Part shown: in pieces, positions 27,163 to 33,673 of the stretch
How positions within the stretch are numbered: position 1 is the stretch's first letter
Layout: each line of letters begins with the position of its first letter
From: Actinoallomurus liliacearum
GTDB taxonomy: Bacteria > Actinomycetota > Actinomycetes > Streptosporangiales > Streptosporangiaceae
DNA: 64,000 bases
Direction of reading: 5' to 3'
NCBI RefSeq assembly: GCF_039542035.1
Contig: NZ_BAABHJ010000040.1
Span: 372,001-436,000 of the forward strand
Notes under the pieces: model-generated
Seen by the model: the letters and a program-made list of their open reading frames with translations, nothing else
Told to the model about the DNA's origin: nothing
Databases searched by the model: none
Position numbers and translations under genes: made by a program

Positions 27163-27216
27163 TCAAATTACATGATTACATATCTTCCAGCGTTCCCCGC
27201 GCTATGGAGGAAGACT

Positions 27217-27981
27217 GTGATCGTTGAGTACATCCGGTACCGGGTGCCCGCCGAGCGGTGCGACGACTTCGAGGCGGCGTACGCCCGTGCCGCCGTGCCG
27301 CTCGCCACTGCGCCGCAGTGCGTGGAGTACGAACTGACGCGGTGCGTCGACGAGCCGGAGTCCTACATCCTGCGGATCGTGTGGACCTCTGCTGACGATC
27401 ACCTGACGGGGTTCCGGAACAGCGATAACTTCACCGCGTTCTTCGCCGAGATCCGCCCGTACGTCGAGCAGATCGAGGAGATGCGGCACTACCGGCGCAC
27501 CGCCGTCGTGGGCCCGGGTGGGTCGGTGCCCACCATGTACGACTGGGCCGGTGGCACGGAGGCCTTCGAGCGCCTGACCGAGGTGTTCTACCGCGAGGTG
27601 CTCAAGGACGAGCTCGTCGGGCCGCTGTTCGCCCACATGGACCCCGACCACCCGAAGTACGTCGCGATGTGGCTGAGCGAGGTGTTCGGCGGGCCCACGC
27701 GCTACACGGACGGGCGCGGCGGCTATCACCACATGCTGTCCAAGCACCTTGGCAGGGCCATCACCGAGCGGCAGCGCCGCCGGTGGGTCGAGCTCCTTCT
27801 CGACGCGGCCGACGAGGTGGAACTGCCGCACGACCCGGAGTTCCGGGCCGCCTTCCTCGGCTACATCGAGTGGGGCACCCGGATCGCGCTCGCCAACTCC
27901 CAACCGGACGCGCACCCGATCCAGCAGGCGCCCGTGCCGCACTGGGGCTGGGGCGTCGCTCCGCCGTACGTCGGCGCGTGA
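27217..27981 (+). CDS. Antibiotic biosynthesis monooxygenase (ABM) - group II truncated haemoglobin fusion
   Basis: A 254-residue two-domain protein. Residues 1-~95 form an ABM ferredoxin-like domain (IVEYIRYRVPAERCDDFEAAY, SYILRIVWTSADDHL, FFAEIRPYVEQIEEM). Residues ~105-250 form a trHbO globin: YDWAGGTEAFERLTEVFYREV, HPKYVAMWLSEVFGGP, GGYHHMLSKHLGR (proximal His region), and RRWVELLLDAADE with the conserved G8 Trp. Such chimeras are known from Streptomyces avermitilis. They may couple O2 or peroxide chemistry at haem to oxidation of an aromatic or quinone substrate. The GTG has a GGAGG site seven bases upstream. It follows the BTAD regulator by about 40 bp and may be its target. Confidence 0.92.
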   Translation: MIVEYIRYRVPAERCDDFEAAYARAAVPLATAPQCVEYELTRCVDEPESYILRIVWTSADDHLTGFRNSDNFTAFFAEIRPYVEQIEEMRHYRRTAVVGPGGSVPTMYDWAGGTEAFERLTEVFYREVLKDELVGPLFAHMDPDHPKYVAMWLSEVFGGPTRYTDGRGGYHHMLSKHLGRAITERQRRRWVELLLDAADEVELPHDPEFRAAFLGYIEWGTRIALANSQPDAHPIQQAPVPHWGWGVAPPYVGA

Positions 27982-28054
27982 CGGACACCCGACCCGCCGG
28001 TCGGTGACGCCGTCGCCGGTCACCGGCGACGGCGGCGGAGCGGCCGGACGCCGG

Positions 28055-28783
28055 TCAGCTCGCCAGCTCGCCGGACCCCGGGATCGGCGGCAGTTCGGCC
28101 AGCGCCGCGAGTGTGGCCTCGTCCAGCGGCGTCTCCGGCAGCGGCGGGCGCCAGCCGGTCTCCGTGTCGTAGCGCCGTACCACCTTGGCGGGCACCCCGG
28201 CGATGACGCTGTGGTCGGGGAACTCCCCGCGCACCACCGCGCCACCGGCGACGACGACGTTCCGCCCCAGGCGGGTGCCGGGCAGGATGATCGCGCCCGC
28301 GCCGAGCCAGCAGCCGTCGCCGATGACGACCGAGTCGTTGACCGGCCACTGCCGGCCGACCGGCACGGTCGGGTCGGCGTAGCCGTGGTTCTGGTCGGTG
28401 ATGTAGACGTACGGGCCGGTGAAGACGTCGTCGCCGATCTCGATCGACTGGTGGCCGACGATGTGGCTGCCGCGGCCGATCGAACAGGCCTTGCCGATCT
28501 TCACGATGGGGTCCGGGCCCAGGTCCAGGCCGGGGACGAAACCGGCCGAGATCGTGACGTGCACGCCGACGAGTGTGTCGTCACCGATGTGGATCCAGGG
28601 TTCGCCGAACAGCGCACCGGTGGGGAAGCCGATGCAGACGCCCTTGCCCAGATGGCCGAACCGCCGTCCCGCCGGGGTGCTGGGGGTGATCTCGCCATGC
28701 TGGCGGACCCATTCCCAGCCCCGGTGCAGAGCCACCGCCACCACCCTGCGGGTCGTGGAACCGATCGACGACCTTAGCGACAT
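28055..28783 (-). CDS. Hexapeptide-repeat (left-handed beta-helix) acyltransferase
   Basis: A 242-residue protein. Its middle consists of hexapeptide turns (IHIGDDTLVGVHVTISAG, KIGKACSIGRGSHIVG, EIGDDVFTGPYVYITDQNHGY, VIGDGCWLGAGAIILPG, VVAGGAVVRGEFPDHSVIAG). The likely catalytic His is in DQNHGY. It transfers an acetyl or other acyl group from CoA to a sugar or similar acceptor. The ATG at 28783 was chosen because a TACCGT box (28791-28796, minus strand) lies seven bases upstream; the frame is open further but is unlike the family there. Confidence 0.9.
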   Translation of the reverse strand: MSLRSSIGSTTRRVVAVALHRGWEWVRQHGEITPSTPAGRRFGHLGKGVCIGFPTGALFGEPWIHIGDDTLVGVHVTISAGFVPGLDLGPDPIVKIGKACSIGRGSHIVGHQSIEIGDDVFTGPYVYITDQNHGYADPTVPVGRQWPVNDSVVIGDGCWLGAGAIILPGTRLGRNVVVAGGAVVRGEFPDHSVIAGVPAKVVRRYDTETGWRPPLPETPLDEATLAALAELPPIPGSGELAS

Positions 28784-28790
28784 GCCGGAA

Positions 28791-28796
28791 ACGGTA
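28791..28796 (-). promoter_or_regulatory. -10 box of a leaderless promoter for the acyltransferase
   Basis: On the minus strand TACCGT lies seven bases before the ATG at 28783 with no ribosome binding site. Confidence 0.5.
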
Positions 28797-28914
28797 CGGC
28801 ATGTGATGTCCGATTTGATCCCCCGATATGGCATCCAGTGGGCGGACTGCGGCGCTGCATCTGTTCAGCGAGAAAGGCCGGCCGGTCCGCGAAGAATTCC
28901 TTTTCGGGGGAAAA

Positions 28915-28952
28915 CGGCGGTGAGCCCGGCCGTCAGGCCGGGCTCACCGCCG
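28915..28952 (-). terminator. Intrinsic terminator of the 197-aa gene
   Basis: A 16-bp perfect stem (28915-28930 with 28937-28952) and six-base loop begins 12 bp past the stop of the minus-strand gene. It is followed on that strand by TTTT, the classical rho-independent form. Confidence 0.85.
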
Positions 28953-28963
28953 GTGGACGTCCG

Positions 28964-29557
28964 TCAGGACGTGCGAGCACGGTCGTCGCTGTCGCTGTCC
29001 GACACCGAGGAGAGGTGCTCGGACGGCGCGGACGTGGGCTCCTCGGCCTGCCTCCGCGCGGCGTTGCGACGCGTCGCGACCGCTCCGGCGGCACCGAGCG
29101 CGCCACCGGCCAGCAGCAGCGTGGCGGCCATGCCACGGCGGGCCCGCCGCGGCTTCGGCGGTTCGAGGCGTGTCGCCATCTGGCGCATCATCGAGCCGAC
29201 CCGGGGGGCGAGCTCCTTCTCGATGTACGCGCCGGCCCGGTCGAGGCGCGGCGCGCCCCAGGTTCGGGCGTTGTACAGGCCCGTCGCTGCCATGTCGCGA
29301 GCCTGACCGGCCGGTGGGCCGAGCCGGTCAGCCGTCCGCTGCGCGGCGTTCTGGGCGGTCTGTGCCGCGGTCTGGGCCGACTGCGCGGTCCGCTGGGCGG
29401 TCTGCTGTGCCGATCGCATGGCGCGCTTCTGTGCCCGGCTGAGCTCGGAGAGGCGCAGCTGCCGCGCGCTGCGCATCGCGCGCTTCTGCGCCCGGGTCAG
29501 CTGTGAGCCGCTGAGCTTGACCTGCGGCTTCTTGCGAGTCGTCGATCGTAGGGACAT
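28964..29557 (-). CDS. Envelope-associated protein with Gln/Ala coiled region (DUF5324-like)
   Basis: A 197-residue protein. The N-terminal region has two copies of RAQKRAMRSA followed by a QQTAQRTAQSAQTAAQTAQ helix, predicted to be coiled-coil or amphipathic. A basic RRARRG element precedes one membrane helix (~150-170, MAATLLLAGGALGAAGAV). The acidic Ser/Asp tail ends SDSDSDDRARTS. The ATG has a GGAGGGG site. Position next to ppiA and near crgA recalls the DUF5324 proteins of actinomycetes, but this assignment is uncertain. It may tether a complex at the membrane. Confidence 0.7.
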   Translation of the reverse strand: MSLRSTTRKKPQVKLSGSQLTRAQKRAMRSARQLRLSELSRAQKRAMRSAQQTAQRTAQSAQTAAQTAQNAAQRTADRLGPPAGQARDMAATGLYNARTWGAPRLDRAGAYIEKELAPRVGSMMRQMATRLEPPKPRRARRGMAATLLLAGGALGAAGAVATRRNAARRQAEEPTSAPSEHLSSVSDSDSDDRARTS

Positions 29558-29767
29558 GTATACCCCTCCGTTATGTGCGGTCTCGACCAACCTCTTCCCC
29601 CCGTAAGCGATGTCAATCACCGGATCGGTGAGGACGCCGTTCAGCCGTCGGCGCCCCCGGCGGAGGGTCGTTCGGAGGATCGGTGGAGGCCAGTAGCGTT
29701 GGCTACCTCAGTGACGTATCCGAACACGCCCACCGAGGGCGTACTCCGAAACGAGGAGGCGGTCTTC

Positions 29768-30286
29768 ATGGCCGGAGAGCTCATCGCGACCCTGAACACC
29801 ACCATGGGTCCCATCGTCATCCGCCTGTTCCCCGAGCAGGCGCCCAAGACGGTCCAGAACTTCGTCGGTCTCGCCGAGGGAACGATCGAGTGGACGCACC
29901 CCGAGACCGGTCAGCGGTCGAGGAACCCGCTCTACAACGGCACGATCTTCCACCGGGTCATCGACCAGTTCATGATCCAGGGCGGCGACCCGCTCGGCCA
30001 GGGCTTCGGCGGCCCGGGCTACGAGTTCGAGGACGAGATCGACCCGGGGCTGCGGTTCGACCGGCCGTACCTCCTGGCGATGGCCAACGCCGGGCCCGGC
30101 ACCAACGGCTCGCAGTTCTTCGTGACGGTCGTCCCCACGCCGCACCTGAACGGCCGTCACACGATCTTCGGTGAGGTCGTGCAGGGCAGCGACGTCGTCG
30201 ACGCGATCGCCAAGGCGAAGACCGGCCGCAACGACCGTCCGGTCGAGGACATCGTCCTGGAATCGGTGACGATCGAGCGTCGTTAG
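29768..30286 (+). CDS. ppiA: Cyclophilin-type peptidyl-prolyl cis-trans isomerase
   Basis: A 172-residue single-domain cyclophilin. The signatures are NTTMGPIVIRLFPEQAPKTV, YNGTIFHRVIDQFMIQGGDP (catalytic Arg and Phe) and PGTNGSQFFVT. GRHTIFGEV carries the conserved His region. It has no signal peptide, so it acts in the cytoplasm on protein folding. The ATG at 29768 has a GAGGAGG site eight bases upstream, preferred over the longer open frame. Synteny with Rv0009 upstream of crgA supports the name. Confidence 0.94.
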   Translation: MAGELIATLNTTMGPIVIRLFPEQAPKTVQNFVGLAEGTIEWTHPETGQRSRNPLYNGTIFHRVIDQFMIQGGDPLGQGFGGPGYEFEDEIDPGLRFDRPYLLAMANAGPGTNGSQFFVTVVPTPHLNGRHTIFGEVVQGSDVVDAIAKAKTGRNDRPVEDIVLESVTIERR

Positions 30287-30316
30287 ACGGGTATCCGGAC
30301 CTAGACGGGTATCCGG
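30284..30316 (+). repeat. Tandem 15-bp repeat (18-bp period) after the cyclophilin stop
   Basis: TAGACGGGTATCCGG occurs at 30284-30298, including the TAG stop, and again at 30302-30316. This is a recent small duplication in the space before the rhomboid gene. Confidence 0.9.
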
Positions 30317-30336
30317 CCACAGACGAGAAGGCGACG

Positions 30337-31218
30337 ATGAGCACCGATCCGGCGCAGGCCCCGGCCCCTGAGGCACCGATGTGCTACCGGCATCCGGGCC
30401 GGGAGACGTACGTCCGCTGCACGCGGTGCGACCGGCCGATCTGCCCGGACTGCATGCGTTCGGCCGCGGTCGGGCACCAGTGCCCCGAGTGCGTCCACGA
30501 CGGCAACCGCACGGTGCGCGAGCCGCGCACGGTGTTCGGCGGCCGGGTGCGGGGCCGCCCGGCGGTCACGCTGACGCTCATCGCCCTCAACGTCCTCGCC
30601 TACCTCGGGGAGCTGGCCTCGCCGGCGTTCGTCGACCGGTTCGAGATGGTGGGCGGAATGCCCGCGCGCGGCCGGTTCCCCGGGATCGGCGTCGCCGACG
30701 GCGAGTGGTACCGCCTGATCACCGGGGCGTTCCTGCACGTGCCGATGAACGCCGGCGGGCTCGGCATCACCCACATCCTGTTCAACATGTGGGCGCTGTG
30801 GGTGCTCGGCCCGCAGTTGGAGCACGTGCTGGGCCGGGTGCGGTTCACCGTGCTGTACGTCCTGTCGGCGATCGGCGGGAACGTCCTGCTCTACCTGGTG
30901 GCCCCGCTGCAGCCCGCCGTCGGCGCGTCCGGGGCGATCTTCGGGCTGTTCGCGGCGTTCTTCGTCGTCGGTCGCCGGCTCGGCGTCGACACGCGCGGCA
31001 TCGTCTTCCTCATCGTGATCAACCTGCTGTTCACGTTCACCTTCTCCGGGATCTCCTGGGAAGGGCACGTCGGCGGGCTGGTCACGGGCGCGGTGCTCGC
31101 GGTCGCGTTCGCCTACGCCCCGCGCCGACGGCAGAAGGCCGTCCAGGTCGCCGCGTCGGCGGTCGTCGCCGTGCTGTTCGTGATCCTCACCGCCGTGGCC
31201 ACCGCGCTCGCGTCCTGA
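30337..31218 (+). CDS. Rhomboid family intramembrane serine protease with N-terminal zinc-finger-like domain
   Basis: A 293-residue protein. Residues ~10-50 contain CYRHPGRET, CTRCDRPICPDC and CPEC, a B-box-like zinc-binding module. Six or seven membrane helices follow, with the rhomboid catalytic Ser in GASGAIFGLFA (~195-205) and His in SWEGHVGGLVTG (~240). ILFNMWALWVLGPQLE matches loop L1. Rhomboids cleave membrane-spanning substrates, and the substrate is unknown. The gene follows the cyclophilin in the same direction by 50 bp. Confidence 0.93.
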   Translation: MSTDPAQAPAPEAPMCYRHPGRETYVRCTRCDRPICPDCMRSAAVGHQCPECVHDGNRTVREPRTVFGGRVRGRPAVTLTLIALNVLAYLGELASPAFVDRFEMVGGMPARGRFPGIGVADGEWYRLITGAFLHVPMNAGGLGITHILFNMWALWVLGPQLEHVLGRVRFTVLYVLSAIGGNVLLYLVAPLQPAVGASGAIFGLFAAFFVVGRRLGVDTRGIVFLIVINLLFTFTFSGISWEGHVGGLVTGAVLAVAFAYAPRRRQKAVQVAASAVVAVLFVILTAVATALAS

Positions 31219-31376
31219 CCCGCGCGAGCCGCAGCGAGAAGAGCACACCGCACTGACGTCCGCGCGCGTACGCGACGCGCGAGGGAACGCACTCCGCCGA
31301 CGTCAGCGCACGCGCGGGCGGCCACGGACGTGTCCGCCCGCGGCGCACGGCACGAGAGAAGGCTGGGGACTACTCC

Positions 31377-31415
31377 TGTGGATAACACACAGGGCAGTCC
31401 ACAGGCTGTGGATAA
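31377..31415 (-). promoter_or_regulatory. Two perfect DnaA boxes between rhomboid and crgA genes
   Basis: TGTGGATAA occurs at 31377-31385 and 31407-31415 (TTATCCACA on the minus strand), each within an identical 11-mer CTGTGGATAAC and 30 bp apart on the same face of DNA. They lie just past the crgA stop codon. There is no AT-rich unwinding region, so this is not itself an origin; a DnaA-binding or titration site is more plausible. Confidence 0.7.
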
Positions 31416-31428
31416 CCGTGTGGGGAAG

Positions 31429-31686
31429 TCAACGCCAGCGCGTCGACAGCACCACGCCGACCACGATCACGCCGAACCCGATCAGCAGGTTCCAGTTGCT
31501 CAGCGAGGTGATCAGCGGCACCGTCGCGCTGACGCTGGCCGTGATGTAGTAGACGGCGATCCAGGCCAGGCCGAGCAGCCAGCAGCCCACCATCGTCGGC
31601 ACCAGCCACCTCGGGCTGACCGAGACCTTCTGCGAGCGCTGCGGCGGAGTGTAGACGGCCTTCTTGCGTACCTTCGACTTGGGCAC
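31429..31686 (-). CDS. crgA: Cell division protein CrgA
   Basis: An 85-residue protein from GTG 31686, which has a GAGGAG site. The N-terminal PKSKVRKKAVYTPPQ motif is diagnostic. Two membrane helices follow (WLVPTMVGCWLLGLAWIAVYYI and NWNLLIGFGVIVVGVVLS). CrgA sits in the septal membrane and helps recruit or restrain FtsI/FtsZ during division in actinobacteria. It is divergent from the DUF881 gene, as in M. tuberculosis (Rv0011c/Rv0012). Confidence 0.96.
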   Translation of the reverse strand: MPKSKVRKKAVYTPPQRSQKVSVSPRWLVPTMVGCWLLGLAWIAVYYITASVSATVPLITSLSNWNLLIGFGVIVVGVVLSTRWR

Positions 31687-31763
31687 GGGGTCTCTCCTCG
31701 GGCGGAACGCGGCCGCACGCCGGGTCCGCGCATGGGTCAATTTGTCAGTTAGCGTAGTCGCTG

Positions 31764-32585
31764 GTGAGCAGCGTACGACCTTATTGGGGGCGGTGGGGTG
31801 TCGCGATGCGGCGAAAACCCGGCAATGGCGGGATGACCGGAGGCGGCCGGCCGTGGCGTTACGCGATCCCCGCCCTGACGATCTTCGCCGGCACCCTGTT
31901 CGCGGCCAGCGGAAGCACCGCGCACGGAACGGACCTGCGGGGCGGCGGCCGTACGAAGGTCACCGAGCTCATCGCCCAGGAGCAGCGGCAGTACCAGGGC
32001 TCCCAGGCGAGCTACCGCCACCTACGGCGGCAGGTGGAGGGCCTCGTACGGGCGGTCGCGCAGCGCGACGCCCGGGTCAAGGCCGCGCAGGAGGACGCCG
32101 ACCGCCTCGCGGCCCGCACGGGGTTCGCCGCCCTCACCGGACACGGCGTGCGCGTCACCCTCGACGACGCGCCCACCGGCCGGCGGATCCCCGGCGACCC
32201 GGGCCCGGACGACCTCGTCGTCCACCAGCAGGACGTCCAGGCCGTCGTCAACGCGCTGTGGACCGGCGGAGCAACGGGCGTGCAAATCATGGACCAACGT
32301 CTGATCTCCACCAGCGCCGTGCGTTGCGTCGGCAATACGCTCATCCTCCAGGGCGTCGTCTACTCGCCGCCGTTCCGGATCACCGCGATCGGAGATCCGG
32401 GCCGGCTGCGAGCGGCCCTGGACGCCTCACCGGCCATTCAGGTCTACCGGCAGTACGTCGCCGAATACGGACTCGGGTACACCGTGACAACCCTCAAGAA
32501 GACCACGTTGCCCGCCTACACGGGCAACGTGCAGCCCAAGTACGCCACCGCGCTGGAGCCCGACGGTGCGAACTCTCATCCGTAG
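31764..32585 (+). CDS. DUF881 family protein
   Basis: About 273 residues from GTG 31764, or 259 from ATG 31806. An N-terminal membrane helix (YAIPALTIFAGTLFAASG) is followed by a coiled-coil (~60-115, rich in Q/R/A) and a compact domain with GHGVRVTLDD, VVHQQDVQAVVNALW, LISTSAVRCVGNTLILQG. The homologue Rv0012 lies at the same place, and the family is thought to act at the envelope or septum. The gene overlaps the sortase by 20 bp. Confidence 0.88.
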   Translation: MSSVRPYWGRWGVAMRRKPGNGGMTGGGRPWRYAIPALTIFAGTLFAASGSTAHGTDLRGGGRTKVTELIAQEQRQYQGSQASYRHLRRQVEGLVRAVAQRDARVKAAQEDADRLAARTGFAALTGHGVRVTLDDAPTGRRIPGDPGPDDLVVHQQDVQAVVNALWTGGATGVQIMDQRLISTSAVRCVGNTLILQGVVYSPPFRITAIGDPGRLRAALDASPAIQVYRQYVAEYGLGYTVTTLKKTTLPAYTGNVQPKYATALEPDGANSHP

Positions 32586-33219
32586 CCTCGGCGAGCTGTT
32601 CATCACCGCGGGGGCCGTCCTGCTGCTGTTCGTCGCGTACGAGCTGTGGGGCACGGGCGCGTACACGCAGGCCGCGCAGCACAAGCTCGACGGCGAGCTC
32701 ACCCGCGCCTGGGCCGCGCCACCGCCCCGCAAGGCGCCGGGCGCCGTGACCGCCGAGCGCGTCCGCCTCGGCCAGGGCCTCGCCCTGATCCGGATTCCCC
32801 GGCTGGGCAAGGGCTTCCACTACGTGATCATCGAGGGCGTCTCCATCGCCGACCTGCGCAAGGGGCCCGGTCACTACCCCGGTACCGCGATGCCGGGCCA
32901 GATCGGCAACTTCGTCGTCTCCGGGCACCGTACGACGTACCAGGCGCCGTTCAACCGCCTCGACCAACTGCACCCCGGCGACAAGATCCTCATCGACACC
33001 CGGACCCGGCAGTACACCTACCAGGTCACCGGTAAGAAGGTCGTGTCGCCCAGTGACGTCAGCGTCGTCGCACCGGTGCCGGAGCATCCCACCAAGGATC
33101 CGACCCAGCGGCTGATCACCCTCACCACCTGCCACCCGAAGTACTCCGCCGCCGAGCGGCTCATCGTCTTCGGGCGGATGGTCGGCTCGATCCCCCGGGT
33201 GAACGGAGCGTCCTCCTGA
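32566..33219 (+). CDS. Class E sortase
   Basis: A 217-residue membrane-anchored transpeptidase. One N-terminal helix (~10-28) is followed by the sortase beta-barrel. The catalytic triad reads as His ~121 (VVSGHRTTYQAPF), Cys ~189 (ITLTTCHPK) and Arg ~198 (AAERLIVFG). Class E sortases of actinomycetes attach LAXTG-type surface proteins to peptidoglycan. It starts inside the DUF881 gene and its stop overlaps the next ATG (TGATG), so three genes are coupled. No LAXTG substrate is seen in this window. Confidence 0.92.
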   Translation: MRTLIRSLGELFITAGAVLLLFVAYELWGTGAYTQAAQHKLDGELTRAWAAPPPRKAPGAVTAERVRLGQGLALIRIPRLGKGFHYVIIEGVSIADLRKGPGHYPGTAMPGQIGNFVVSGHRTTYQAPFNRLDQLHPGDKILIDTRTRQYTYQVTGKKVVSPSDVSVVAPVPEHPTKDPTQRLITLTTCHPKYSAAERLIVFGRMVGSIPRVNGASS

Positions 33220-33425
33220 TGTACACCTGGCTGTGGCGGCACCTCCCCGGCGACACGGTGACGCGCGTCTACACCGCCGTCGTGGGCCTGCTCGTGGTCG
33301 GCGTCCTGCTCTGGTACGTCGTGTTCCCCTGGTTCGAGCCCCAGATCCAGTTCGATCACGGAACGGTGGACGACGGCGGCACGTCGGCTACGGCACCCCC
33401 GAGCCCGGCCGCAAAACATCGGTAA
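33219..33425 (+). CDS. Small membrane protein coupled to sortase E
   Basis: A 68-residue protein with one hydrophobic helix (~19-40, AVVGLLVVGVLLWYVVFPWF) and a polar Pro/Ser C-terminus. It is translationally coupled to the sortase by TGATG, which argues that it is real and possibly assists the sortase. No family is recognised. Confidence 0.75.
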   Translation: MYTWLWRHLPGDTVTRVYTAVVGLLVVGVLLWYVVFPWFEPQIQFDHGTVDDGGTSATAPPSPAAKHR

Positions 33426-33480
33426 AAAGATTCTCGGCGGACCGTGTAACGCCATAGGGGGTCAAGACGGATCAACGAGT

Positions 33481-33519
33481 GAGGGCTTCCGCCGTTGCCC
33501 CCGAGCGGCGGAAGCCCTC
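33481..33519. terminator. Hairpin at the end of the sortase operon
   Basis: A 14-bp perfect stem (33481-33494 with 33506-33519) with an 11-base loop lies 55 bp after the small membrane protein gene, between convergent operons. There is no U-tract. Confidence 0.6.
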
Positions 33520-33620
33520 CCTCATGTCCGGACCCGCTTCGAGGCCCGGCCCCCGCCGACGGGTGACACGACGTCGGCGAGATCAGAGACCAGGGATCCG
33601 TACGACCGACCCGTACGAAC

Positions 33621-33665
33621 GACGCGGCCTCCCCCCGCCGATGATGGGCGGAGGGAGGCCGCGTC
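33621..33665 (-). terminator. Hairpin at the end of the fhaA-pknB operon
   Basis: GACGCGGCCTCCC pairs with GGGAGGCCGCGTC (33621-33633 with 33653-33665), and further inner pairing extends the stem. It begins nine bases past the pknB stop on the minus strand. It lacks a U-run but is the only strong structure there. Confidence 0.65.
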
Positions 33666-33673
33666 GGTGTTCG

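Noticed and set aside
31377..31415. A chromosomal replication origin
   Set aside because: Only two DnaA boxes and no AT-rich unwinding element or dnaA/dnaN neighbours; reported instead as a DnaA-binding candidate.
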